Origin: Bacillota bacterium
GTDB taxonomy: Bacteria; Bacillota; Clostridia; Lachnospirales; Lachnospiraceae
DNA length: 6,880 nt
Direction of reading: 5' to 3'
Assembly: GCA_023387655.1 (NCBI GenBank)
Contig: JAEWHR010000138.1
Span: 1-6,880, forward strand
The first letter of the stretch is position 1. Every line of letters starts with the position of its first letter. A program made the position numbers and the translations under genes. The notes under the pieces are model-generated. The model was not told where the DNA came from and did no database searches. It saw nothing but the letters and a program-made list of their open reading frames with translations. Positions 1-6,484 of the stretch are shown piece by piece.

Positions 1-130
1 TAATTAGAGGAACTGAGATTTAGATTAAGTTTAAAAAGTCTAATTAGGGAACCAAGAGTCAGATTAAAACGTAAGAAGAAAAAGATTTAGATATTAAGAT
101 TATAAATAATAATAGCATAAGTACAAACTC
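1..130. other. AT/purine-rich non-coding stretch with imperfect tandem repeat
   Basis: No credible gene is visible; all plus-strand frames have early stops. A roughly 40-bp-period imperfect duplication can be seen. The block at 1-28 (TAATTAGAGGAAC, then GAG, then AGATTAA) recurs at 41-67 (TAATTAGGGAAC, then GAG, then AGATTAA) with small indels. A third, partial AGATTTAGAT-like copy lies near 86-97. This is probably the 3' flank of a gene outside the window. The duplication could simply be low-complexity drift. Confidence 0.5.
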
Positions 131-166
131 AAAGAGGAGCCCATTTTTTATGGAGCTCCTCTTTTT
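131..166 (+). terminator. Intrinsic terminator, plus-strand oriented, possibly bidirectional
   Basis: AAAGAGGAGC (131-140) pairs with GCTCCTCTTT (155-164), and CCAT (141-144) pairs with ATGG (150-153). One A at 154 is bulged and the loop is five T. The plus strand continues as a run of T (162-166), as expected for a rho-independent terminator of a plus-strand gene left of the window. It also lies 25 bp past the stop of the minus-strand ROK gene and could stop that transcript too, although the minus-strand tail (TTTGAGTTT) is a poorer U-tract. Confidence 0.85.
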
Positions 167-190
167 AAATTTATATGTAATACCTTTCTA

Positions 191-1096
191 TTACTCCTCA
201 ATACTTTTATAGTCTTTTGAAGCAATTGCCTTCATACCATATACCCCAGCTAGATTTCCCAAGGAGGCTAAGGTTATTTTAACACCATGAAAGCTTGAAA
301 CCGTACTTTCTTCGATGATTTCATTTAATTTACTTATAATATAAGGTTGAGTCATAATCCCGCCACCAAGAACAATTAAGGAAGGATTAAAGACATAGAT
401 TAGATTAACCAGTCCATAACTGATTTCTTTTATCCAATGATCGATGAGCCTTTTAGCATCTTCATTCCTCTTATCAAAGGCAGAAAAAATAGATTTTCCA
501 TTGGAAAACTCAGGGTTATATGCTTTGGCAGTCCGAATAAGGGCAGTGGTAGAAGCATATTGCTCGTAACAGCCCAAGGAACCACAGGCGCATGGCAAGC
601 CATCTGGATGAGTAACCATATGTCCCATTTCAGCCGCAACACCATGCCATCCTTTATATAGTTGTTGATTCAAAAAGATTGCGCCACCAATTCCTGTACC
701 ATAGGTAAGACAAAGAAAATCAGCTACTCCCTTGCCAGCACCATAGATTGCTTCTCCGATAGCTGCGGCATTGACATCATTTTCTACAGAAACTGGCACA
801 TGAAATTTAGCTTCAAGAATTTTTTTTAGTTCCATTCCAGTATAGTTAGGAATGTTTTCATTGGCATAAAGGATGGTTCCGGTTACGGTGTCAACCTGCC
901 CTGCCGTACTAATACCTATGGCATCATAGGAATAACGTTTACCTATCTCTGTAATGATGGAAATGATATGTTCTAAAACCTTATTACCACCAAGCAAGGC
1001 TTCCGATGGTCGTATGTCATCAAAGATTAAGCAATCTCCATCAAAGTAGGCATATTTCATTGCAGTTCCACCAATATCAATTGTGATAATTTTCAT
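191..1096 (-). CDS. ROK-family sugar kinase (glucokinase / N-acetylhexosamine kinase type)
   Basis: This is a 301-aa cytoplasmic protein of usual length for a ROK kinase, with no N-terminal DNA-binding domain, so it is likely an enzyme and not a NagC/XylR-type repressor. Visible motifs in order are the phosphate-binding DIGGT (residues 7-11), the ENDVNAA segment (105-111) with candidate catalytic base Asp107, LTYGTGIGGAI (130-140), EMGH (156-159), the ROK zinc cluster CxCGxxGC (Cys169, Cys171, Cys176, with His159), and VLGGG (242-246). The family phosphorylates hexoses such as glucose, GlcNAc, ManNAc or fructose with ATP; sequence alone does not fix the sugar. It is transcribed divergently from the hydrolase/transporter cluster, so phosphorylation of the sugar released by the GH20 enzyme is a reasonable inference. 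The start at 1096 has a G-rich Shine-Dalgarno (GGGGGA, minus strand 1105-1100) close to the ATG. Confidence 0.93.
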   Translation of the reverse strand: MKIITIDIGGTAMKYAYFDGDCLIFDDIRPSEALLGGNKVLEHIISIITEIGKRYSYDAIGISTAGQVDTVTGTILYANENIPNYTGMELKKILEAKFHVPVSVENDVNAAAIGEAIYGAGKGVADFLCLTYGTGIGGAIFLNQQLYKGWHGVAAEMGHMVTHPDGLPCACGSLGCYEQYASTTALIRTAKAYNPEFSNGKSIFSAFDKRNEDAKRLIDHWIKEISYGLVNLIYVFNPSLIVLGGGIMTQPYIISKLNEIIEESTVSSFHGVKITLASLGNLAGVYGMKAIASKDYKSIEE

Positions 1097-1110
1097 AAAT
1101 CCCCCATTCC

Positions 1111-1124
1111 GGCGCTATAACGCC
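1111..1124 (-). promoter_or_regulatory. GC-rich near-palindrome just upstream of the ROK ribosome binding site
   Basis: GGCG (1111-1114) and CGCC (1121-1124) form an inverted repeat around CTATAA, and 12 of 14 bases are symmetric. It is conspicuously GC-rich inside an AT-rich spacer. It lies in the predicted 5' leader of the ROK gene, about 6 nt upstream of its Shine-Dalgarno. It could be an operator or a short RNA hairpin affecting initiation. Neither role is shown. Confidence 0.35.
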
Positions 1125-1200
1125 ATTTGTTGTGAGTTTTATCGTACAAAAAAATCATACCTTAAGTATAAGTTAATTTATATTGTTATGTTTTATGCTA

Positions 1201-1228
1201 ATTATAGCATTTTATGTTTAGATAGCAA
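1201..1228 (-). promoter_or_regulatory. Predicted promoter for the ROK kinase gene (extended -10)
   Basis: On the minus strand, a consensus TATAAT lies at 1206-1201, preceded by TGC to give the extended -10 form TGnTATAAT. A -35-like TTGCTA (4 of 6 matches) sits at 1228-1223 with a 16-bp spacer. Transcription would begin near 1194, leaving a leader of about 98 nt before the ATG at 1096. The call rests on consensus matching only. Confidence 0.65.
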
Positions 1229-1299
1229 GAAAAATAAAAAAAATTTTCATTTTTTGAATATAATAAGATAAAATATATAAAAAATACTATATTTAACCC

Positions 1300-1328
1300 T
1301 TGACATTTCGTCAATATGCACTTAAAAT
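1300..1328 (+). promoter_or_regulatory. Predicted sigma-A promoter of the hydrolase/transporter cluster
   Basis: A perfect TTGACA (1300-1305) is followed after exactly 17 bp by TAAAAT (1323-1328, 5 of 6 matches to TATAAT). Runs of A and T at about 1228-1295 could act as an UP element. Transcription would start near 1335, giving a leader of about 98 nt before the SGNH hydrolase ATG. It is the best plus-strand promoter in the window and probably serves the whole cluster, since no intrinsic terminator is seen between the first three genes. Confidence 0.8.
1301..1313. promoter_or_regulatory. Inverted repeat overlapping the -35 box, candidate operator
   Basis: TGAC (1301-1304) and GTCA (1310-1313) form an inverted repeat with a 5-bp centre. 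It overlaps five bases of the TTGACA box and the start of the spacer, where a bound repressor would block RNA polymerase. It does not fit the 14-bp cre consensus of CcpA. The half-sites are short, so chance is a real alternative. Confidence 0.4.
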
Positions 1329-1345
1329 GAATGTAAATAAAAAAT

Positions 1346-1396
1346 ATTTTCACCGAAAATGAGAAAAATGCGGAAAAATAGTGAAAATAATTTTCA
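1346..1396. promoter_or_regulatory. Two related ATTTTC/GAAAAT inverted repeats in the SGNH leader
   Basis: Element one is ATTTTC-ACC-GAAAAT (1346-1360), a perfect 6-3-6 inverted repeat. Element two is TGAAAAT-A-ATTTTCA (1382-1396), a perfect 7-1-7 palindrome. They share the same half-site sequence in opposite arrangement and lie about +11 to +61 from the predicted start of transcription. They could be regulator sites or weak RNA hairpins. The region is AT-rich, which raises the chance of accidental symmetry. Confidence 0.4.
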
Positions 1397-1432
1397 GAAA
1401 CTCTTCATACATACATCCTAGGAGGTTAGGAT

Positions 1433-2539
1433 ATGAAAATACATAAACAAATGGATAAAAACATGATTGGAAATGAAACGAGAGAAGAAGAGAATATCAC
1501 CTGGATTTCTGTAGAGGATAGCAGAGTTCGATTATCTGGATTTGCTTTTTTTGAGGAAGATCATAAGCTTTTGCGAGTTCCTAATCGATTAAAGAGTATA
1601 TTTGAACAGGTGAATCCATGCATTAATGAACTTGGAGTACATACAGCAGGTGGGCAGTTATCCTTTCGATCCAATACCTCCAGAGTTTTTATTAAGGCAA
1701 GTATAACTACAACACCTAATATGGTGAATATGACACCAGTTGCGCAATGTGGTTTTGACTGTTATATCGGTGATACACCATACGATTTACGTTTTTTTGG
1801 GATAACAAAGTTTGACGTTACTAAGAGTGATTACACTTGTGAGGTTGTATCAAAACTAGATACAACAAAAATAAAAGAATTTTTATTTCATTTTCCTCTT
1901 TATGCAGGAGTGATGAAATTAGAAATAGGCATTGAGAAAGACGCATTGATAGAACCTCCAACTCCATACGAAAAAGAAGGAAAACTAATTTTTTATGGAA
2001 CTAGCATTACCCAAGGTGGTTGCGCTAGTAGACCAGGAATGGCATACACAAACTATTTGGCGAGAAAGTTAAATCTAGAACATTGTAACTTTGGATTTTC
2101 TGGAAATGGTTTAGGAGAATATGAGGTCGCATGTATGCTTTCTGAAATTGAGAACCCCCTTCTTTATGTTATCGATTATGAAGCCAATTCTGGAACAAAT
2201 GGAAGAATGGTCAAATCTCTTGTAGATTTTATTGGTTGTCTTAGAGAACACCATAAGGAGATACCTATTTTAGTAGTATCTAGAGTCCCTTATTTAATGG
2301 ATTATCTAGAGGAATCGACTGGGGCTTTAAGAAATCAGTTAAGAGAGTTTCAAAGAAGTACGGTTGAAACCTTAAGAAAACAGGGGGATAATGCTATTTA
2401 CTTTATGGATGGCTCTACACTTTGGGGGGATGACTTTGATGAGTATACGGTTGACTTTATTCATCCAACCGATTTGGGATTTTATTTTATGGGAAAAGGG
2501 TTGGAACCAGTTATAAAAGAAATACTTAAGAAACATTAA
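1433..2539 (+). CDS. SGNH-family hydrolase/esterase with N-terminal GxDLY-like domain
   Basis: This 368-aa protein has no signal peptide or membrane segment, so it is predicted cytoplasmic. The N-terminal part (about 25-175) looks like the beta-rich GxDLY domain, with the signature G-F-D-C-Y at 107-111. The C-terminal part (about 183-366) is an SGNH/GDSL-type hydrolase: FYGTSIT with nucleophile Ser191, a glycine-containing GFSGNG block (221-226), Asn252 in YEAN as likely oxyanion-hole residue, and DxxH with Asp341 and His344 near the end. SGNH enzymes with this domain order are usually annotated as carbohydrate esterases/deacylases; the actual acyl group and sugar are not determinable here. 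The start is set by AGGAGG at 1420-1425, 7 nt before the ATG, ahead of internal Met7 and Met11. It is the first gene after the main promoter, 118 bp before the GH20 gene, which suggests it trims acyl groups from imported oligosaccharides (inference). Confidence 0.88.
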   Translation: MKIHKQMDKNMIGNETREEENITWISVEDSRVRLSGFAFFEEDHKLLRVPNRLKSIFEQVNPCINELGVHTAGGQLSFRSNTSRVFIKASITTTPNMVNMTPVAQCGFDCYIGDTPYDLRFFGITKFDVTKSDYTCEVVSKLDTTKIKEFLFHFPLYAGVMKLEIGIEKDALIEPPTPYEKEGKLIFYGTSITQGGCASRPGMAYTNYLARKLNLEHCNFGFSGNGLGEYEVACMLSEIENPLLYVIDYEANSGTNGRMVKSLVDFIGCLREHHKEIPILVVSRVPYLMDYLEESTGALRNQLREFQRSTVETLRKQGDNAIYFMDGSTLWGDDFDEYTVDFIHPTDLGFYFMGKGLEPVIKEILKKH

Positions 2540-2594
2540 CACTTGGCGAATAGTATAAAAAAATACGGAACAAACATTAATACTTGTTGAATAG
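2531..2594. repeat. Imperfect tandem repeat (41-bp period) spanning the SGNH stop codon
   Basis: The 23-bp segment at 2531-2553 (begins AAACATTAACACTTG, ends GAATAG) recurs at 2572-2594 with 20 of 23 identical bases and an offset of 41 bp. The first copy contains the last codons and TAA of the SGNH gene; the second repeats the AAACATTAA string downstream. It looks like a small local duplication of the gene end and not a mobile element. Confidence 0.7.
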
Positions 2595-2621
2595 CGGTGA
2601 TAAAAGTACAAATATTGCTTA

Positions 2622-2627
2622 TATAAT
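2622..2627 (+). promoter_or_regulatory. Possible weak internal promoter (-10 only) before the GH20 gene
   Basis: A perfect TATAAT is present 31 bp before the GH20 ATG. No good -35 lies at 16-18 bp (the best hexamer, TGATAA, is poor) and there is no TGn extension. It may give minor independent transcription of the GH20 gene or be a chance match in AT-rich DNA. Confidence 0.25.
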
Positions 2628-2631
2628 AAAA

Positions 2632-2657
2632 CTTTCGTTTAAGAAAGGAGAGCTTTC
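2632..2657 (+). promoter_or_regulatory. Competing short hairpins around the GH20 ribosome binding site
   Basis: GAAAG (2643-2647), part of the Shine-Dalgarno region, is complementary to CTTTC both upstream (2632-2636) and directly before the ATG (2653-2657). The two pairings exclude each other, and each would partly mask the AAAGGAG site. The stems are only 5 bp and AT-rich, so any effect on translation would be mild. Confidence 0.25.
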
Positions 2658-4553
2658 ATGATTTCGTTTCATTTATTGGCAAATAAACCTTGGCAATATG
2701 AGCTGATTGAAGAATTAAAGAAAACCTTGCCGTTTACACTTTCTGAGGATGGTTTCTTAGTTGAAGTGAAACAACTTGGGGTCGGAATTCATGTTACTAA
2801 GAAAGATAATGTAAGGTATATTACAATAGGAGAGAAGAGTGAGTTAGGAAGGGCATGGTACCTAATGCTTCGGAATGAATCTCTTATTGAATATGATATA
2901 AAAGAACAATGCAGATTTCATGACCTAGGTGTTATGCTTGATTGTTCAAGAAATGCAGTGATGAATCTGCCAACTTTATTTGAGTACATAAGACAGTTAG
3001 CTATATTTGGCTACCATAGTTTACAACTTTATACTGAGGATACGATAAAAATCGAGAATGAACCTTACTTTGGCTATATGCGTGGCGCATATACGAAGGA
3101 AGAGATAAAAAGAATTGATACATATTGTTCGAAATTCGGGATGGAATTAATTCCTTGCATACAAACATTAGCGCATATTAATCAGATTACTAGATATGAG
3201 AGATACGATGAAATCATTGATGTAAATGATATTTTCTTAGTTGGAAATGAAAAAACATATCAATTAATTGAGCAAATTATAGCAACAGCTGCAAAATATT
3301 TTACTTCAAGAAGAATTAACATTGGTATGGATGAAGCTCATATGCTTGGGTTAGGAAAGTTCCTAGATCAACATGGTTATCAGAATCGTTTTACAATCAT
3401 GGTAACGCATTTAAAACGAGTTCAAGAAATTTTACATCGTTATGGTTTTACTGCAATGATGTGGAGTGACATGTTCTTTCGATTGCTCGCTAACGGAGAA
3501 TACTACTCTCTAAAGGAAGAGCAGCTAAAAAGTGATTTATTACAGCATGTGCCAAAAGATATAGATTTAATATACTGGGATTATTATTCCAGAGACTATC
3601 ATCATTATGAACAGAACATAGCCACACATTTAAAAATTTCAGACCGTATTGGCTTTGCTGCTGGCGCATGGAAATGGACTGGATTTGCACCAGAGAATAG
3701 TTATAGCCAGGCGGCTGGTTTACAAGCAATGAAAGCTTGTGTAGAAAAGGGAGTGAAAACTTTCCTAGTAACATGCTGGGGAGATAATGGTGCAGAAGCA
3801 AGTGCTTTCTCTGTATTGCCAACCTTATTCTATTATGCAGAGTTAGCTTACCAATTTAAAGATATTTCAGAGAAAGGGTTTACAGCTTGGAAAGAATATT
3901 CCGATTATTTTAAACTTGCTACCGGAATCTCATGGAATGAATATATGTTGCTGGATAGTCCTAATGAAGTATTTAAAGAAACAGATTATACTCACAGCAA
4001 TGCTTGTAAGTTTTTATTATACAATGATGTTTTAATTGGAACATTTGATTCTATCGTAAACAGTGAGATAACTAAAGCTTATGAAGAGAAGAAAACTAGG
4101 TTAGCTGCGGTAGCGGAGGCGAATACAAGATATTCCTATCTGTTTCAAACACTATCAAGTCTTTGCTTCTTATTAGAAGAAAAAGCAGATTTAGGTGTTG
4201 AGATAAAAGAAGCATATGATAAGAAGGATTTTGTTAGGCTACGAGAAATTGCAGAATCAAAAATTCCTGAAGTAATAAAAAGGCTAGAACAGTTTCAGCG
4301 TGATTTTCGGTATCAATGGCATAAGGAGAATAAATCCTTTGGCTTTGAAATACAATTGATACGTCTTGGCGGATTAAAGGAACGACTTTACTATGCTAAG
4401 GAACAAATTTTACTATGGACGGAAGGGGGCATAGAACGGATCGACGAATTAGAAGTGGAGAGGCTTCCATTTGCTTACTTTGAAGAAGATGACGGAAGTA
4501 AGTTAAATTACAATTTGTGGAACGTTATTGTATCACCGGCTGTTATGGGATGA
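2658..4553 (+). CDS. Glycoside hydrolase family 20 enzyme, cytosolic beta-N-acetylhexosaminidase type
   Basis: This 631-aa protein has no signal peptide, so it should act on oligosaccharides already inside the cell. A short mixed alpha/beta N-terminal domain (about 1-80) resembles the non-catalytic domain of GH20 enzymes. The TIM-barrel region spans roughly 85-400. GH20 hallmarks are visible: the entry strand FHDLGVMLDCSRN (87-99), where other members have R-G-x-x-x-D, and NIGMDEAH (221-228) with the catalytic Asp225-Glu226 pair used for substrate-assisted hydrolysis. Later Trp-bearing strands are at MWSDMF (268-273), YWDYY (306-310) and TCWGDNGAE (372-380). The C-terminal third (about 400-631) is mostly helical with charged, coiled-coil-like stretches. 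The family releases terminal beta-linked GlcNAc and/or GalNAc. The lack of secretion and the size resemble broad-specificity intracellular GH20 enzymes of Firmicutes. The start is supported by AAAGGAG (2644-2650), 7 nt from the ATG. The binding-protein gene begins only 32 bp after its stop, indicating one operon. Confidence 0.88.
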   Translation: MISFHLLANKPWQYELIEELKKTLPFTLSEDGFLVEVKQLGVGIHVTKKDNVRYITIGEKSELGRAWYLMLRNESLIEYDIKEQCRFHDLGVMLDCSRNAVMNLPTLFEYIRQLAIFGYHSLQLYTEDTIKIENEPYFGYMRGAYTKEEIKRIDTYCSKFGMELIPCIQTLAHINQITRYERYDEIIDVNDIFLVGNEKTYQLIEQIIATAAKYFTSRRINIGMDEAHMLGLGKFLDQHGYQNRFTIMVTHLKRVQEILHRYGFTAMMWSDMFFRLLANGEYYSLKEEQLKSDLLQHVPKDIDLIYWDYYSRDYHHYEQNIATHLKISDRIGFAAGAWKWTGFAPENSYSQAAGLQAMKACVEKGVKTFLVTCWGDNGAEASAFSVLPTLFYYAELAYQFKDISEKGFTAWKEYSDYFKLATGISWNEYMLLDSPNEVFKETDYTHSNACKFLLYNDVLIGTFDSIVNSEITKAYEEKKTRLAAVAEANTRYSYLFQTLSSLCFLLEEKADLGVEIKEAYDKKDFVRLREIAESKIPEVIKRLEQFQRDFRYQWHKENKSFGFEIQLIRLGGLKERLYYAKEQILLWTEGGIERIDELEVERLPFAYFEEDDGSKLNYNLWNVIVSPAVMG

Positions 4554-4585
4554 GGACAGACGAAATTTAAAAGGAGGATTAAATC

Positions 4586-6283
4586 ATGATGAAAAAGAAA
4601 TTAGGTAAAATTGTATCTATGCTCTTAGTGGGTGTGATGGTGTTTTCTATGGCAGCCTGCGGGAATAAGGGCGATGATAAGAAGGATGACAATCAGGGTA
4701 ACACTGGGGGAGATAATGTGACTCAGTCGACAGCAACTCCTGCTCCAGAGAAAGTGGAAGATGTAAAAACCTTAGCAGATTATCCAAAGGTAGATTCCTT
4801 TAATTATTATAATCTTGCTGCAGGTATTACAGATGAAGAGTTCAATGCACTTGATTTAGCAAAAATGGTAGAGGAACAAACCGGATACAAGGTTACTTAT
4901 ACGCAGTCACCTGCAGATCCAGTTGATATGCAGACAGCAATCACAAACATCTTTATGTTAAAGCAAGACTATCAGGCAGTAAAGGTTAGTAAGGATCAAT
5001 TCTATACCTTACTTGCTATGGACGCTTTAAAACCAATTACAAAGTATGTTGAAGGATCAACAAACTTAAAAGAACAGATTTCTGAATTTGGTTGGGGAAC
5101 TGCATCCAAAGATGGTGAAATCTATGCAATTCCACAGAAAAACGCATTCGCAAGTACTTCTGTTGGTATCTGCTACCGTAAGGATTGGTTAGAGGAATAC
5201 AATGCAGCAAATCCAAGTGCACAGATTCCTGTTCCATCCGAAGAAAATGGATTTTCCATGTCATTATCCGATTTCAAAGCAATGTTAACATACTTTGCAA
5301 CTAAAGTTCCAGAAGGTGGATACGCTATGGCGATTGATACCAATGGTGTATTCTTAGAAAATATCTTACCAGCGTTTGGTATCTATCAAGACTGGGCAGA
5401 CATTGATGGAAAACTTACTTATGTAGTGAATCAGCCAGGTTTTTCAGATTATGCAGCTTATATGGAAGACCTTTATGATAGTGGCTTAGTTCTTTATCAA
5501 GCAACTTCTGATGATGCAGGAGCAGTTAAATCACTTCAAGCTAGAACCGTAGGTGCAGGACGTATTGCACACTGGAATGCATATGCAATCGAGACTACGA
5601 ATGCAAAAGAAGGAACAGATCTTTCTACATATACTGACGAAAGTATTGGATATATCTCCGCACTTGTTCCAGATGATTGCAAAGGTGATAAGAGTAAGGT
5701 AAGAGTGTTTGCTACAGAAGGTTATGCTTACTACACTGTAGTTCCAAAGTTCGCATCAGAAGAGCAAGCAGCAGCTTTAGTAGATTTTGCTGATAAGAAG
5801 TTAGAAAAAGATTTCTTCCTTAAGTTAGTACTTGGTACAGAAGGTGATACATTTAGCGTAGTAGATGGCCAGTACTATCCAATACTTCCAGCATTCAATG
5901 ACAAGCAGGGCTTCTCTGATAAATTCATTGATGGTACAAGAGAAAATGACTATGCAGCATACTGGTTATGCCGTACTAGAAAGACAGCAGCACAGGATAA
6001 GATGTTTAGCCAATCCAACTATAATATTGGTGCAACAGGTATCCAGAACCCTATTAGCGTAATGCCTCCAAACGAAGCTTATGATACTTATTACAATGCA
6101 GCAAATATTGAGGTTAAGAATGCAATTGTAATTTCTATGTATCAAAAGGATGTTCCATTTGATTTAGCTTCCATTCAGGCTAAGTTTGATGAGTTTGAAG
6201 GAAAGACAATTACTGAATCCGTTAATAACTGGTACGGAACTTGGGCATTAAAAGATCAGTTTAATACAGTAACACCAAGATAG
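4586..6283 (+). CDS. ABC sugar importer, extracellular solute-binding lipoprotein (LplA-like, CUT1)
   Basis: This 565-aa lipoprotein captures sugar outside the membrane and delivers it to the permease. Residues 1-24 form a lipoprotein signal peptide (positive KKK at 3-5, hydrophobic 9-22) ending in the lipobox M-A-A-C with lipidated Cys25. A flexible linker rich in Asp, Gly, Asn and Thr (26-55) follows. The mature part has features of the large family-1 binding proteins annotated as LplA-like: DGEIYAIPQ (176-184), YRKDWLEEY (197-205), DGKLTY (274-279) and GRIAHWNAY (325-333). Its length exceeds the 400-450 aa of typical maltose-type binding proteins, as usual for this subgroup. The ligand cannot be read from sequence; context (GH20, SGNH esterase) suggests an N-acetylhexosamine-containing oligosaccharide. 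A strong AAGGAGG (4571-4577) lies 8 nt before the first of two adjacent ATGs (4586 and 4589); the second gives a protein one residue shorter. Confidence 0.93.
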   Translation: MMKKKLGKIVSMLLVGVMVFSMAACGNKGDDKKDDNQGNTGGDNVTQSTATPAPEKVEDVKTLADYPKVDSFNYYNLAAGITDEEFNALDLAKMVEEQTGYKVTYTQSPADPVDMQTAITNIFMLKQDYQAVKVSKDQFYTLLAMDALKPITKYVEGSTNLKEQISEFGWGTASKDGEIYAIPQKNAFASTSVGICYRKDWLEEYNAANPSAQIPVPSEENGFSMSLSDFKAMLTYFATKVPEGGYAMAIDTNGVFLENILPAFGIYQDWADIDGKLTYVVNQPGFSDYAAYMEDLYDSGLVLYQATSDDAGAVKSLQARTVGAGRIAHWNAYAIETTNAKEGTDLSTYTDESIGYISALVPDDCKGDKSKVRVFATEGYAYYTVVPKFASEEQAAALVDFADKKLEKDFFLKLVLGTEGDTFSVVDGQYYPILPAFNDKQGFSDKFIDGTRENDYAAYWLCRTRKTAAQDKMFSQSNYNIGATGIQNPISVMPPNEAYDTYYNAANIEVKNAIVISMYQKDVPFDLASIQAKFDEFEGKTITESVNNWYGTWALKDQFNTVTPR

Positions 6284-6313
6284 TATAACAAACTAATTTC
6301 TGCCTTATATAGC

Positions 6314-6341
6314 ATACAAAATCTGCAAGCAGATGTCGTAT
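6314..6341 (+). repeat. Intercistronic hairpin 1
   Basis: ATCTGC (6321-6326) and GCAGAT (6329-6334) form a perfect inverted repeat, closed in practice as a 5-bp stem with a 4-nt loop. Beyond a 3x3 internal loop, ATAC (6314-6317) can pair with GTAT (6338-6341). It is the weakest of the three structures. Confidence 0.5.
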
Positions 6342-6363
6342 CAAAAGGTGCTAATTGGTAATC

Positions 6364-6412
6364 AAGGATTGGGGCATTTGCAAAGGGCATAACTGCAACA
6401 GCCCCAATCTTT
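6364..6412 (+). repeat. Intercistronic hairpin 2 (long stem-loop, imperfect terminator)
   Basis: GATTGGGGC (6367-6375) pairs perfectly with GCCCCAATC (6401-6409). The stem extends outward through one G-U and two A-U pairs (6364-6366 with 6410-6412). Inside, TTGCA (6378-6382) pairs with TGCAA (6394-6398) across a 2x2 internal loop. Only three T follow, then a run of A, so it lacks the U-tract of an intrinsic terminator. It is best read as an mRNA-stabilising or attenuating stem-loop. Confidence 0.75.
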
Positions 6413-6422
6413 AAAAAAATAG

Positions 6423-6484
6423 CATCACCTGAATACGTAGTTGCCTGACAAGGCAAGGTAAGGCCACTACGTATTCTGGTGATG
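6423..6484 (+). repeat. Intercistronic hairpin 3 (18-bp stem immediately before permease RBS)
   Basis: The arms at 6423-6440 and 6467-6484 are complementary over 18 positions with a single T-T mismatch (6430/6477); the core is GAATACGTAG with CTACGTATTC. Inside, TTGCCT (6441-6446) pairs with AGGCAA (6451-6456) around GACA and stacks directly on the main stem, leaving 6457-6466 unpaired. The structure ends 6 nt before the permease Shine-Dalgarno at 6491-6497. It is very stable for such AT-rich DNA. A short dispersed palindromic repeat is an alternative origin. Confidence 0.85.

Noticed and set aside
1157..1169. ATAC-N5-GTAT inverted repeat followed on the minus strand by a run of T, as an attenuator of the ROK gene
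   Set aside because: The stem is only 4 bp and AT-rich, too weak for a terminator hairpin.
1083..1271. 62-aa open frame on the plus strand
   Set aside because: It overlaps the start of the ROK gene and its promoter, has no Shine-Dalgarno, and encodes a low-complexity Lys/Ile/Tyr-rich peptide.
1301..1314. CcpA cre site at the main promoter
   Set aside because: The inverted repeat has 13 positions and lacks the central CG and flanking spacing of the cre consensus.
3490..3822. 110-aa open frame on the minus strand
   Set aside because: It lies wholly inside the GH20 gene, which has clear catalytic motifs and a good ribosome binding site; the reverse frame has no recognisable domain.
6364..6412. 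True intrinsic terminator after the binding-protein gene
   Set aside because: The stem is strong but is followed by only three T and then A residues, and the permease clearly belongs to the same transporter, so full termination is unlikely.
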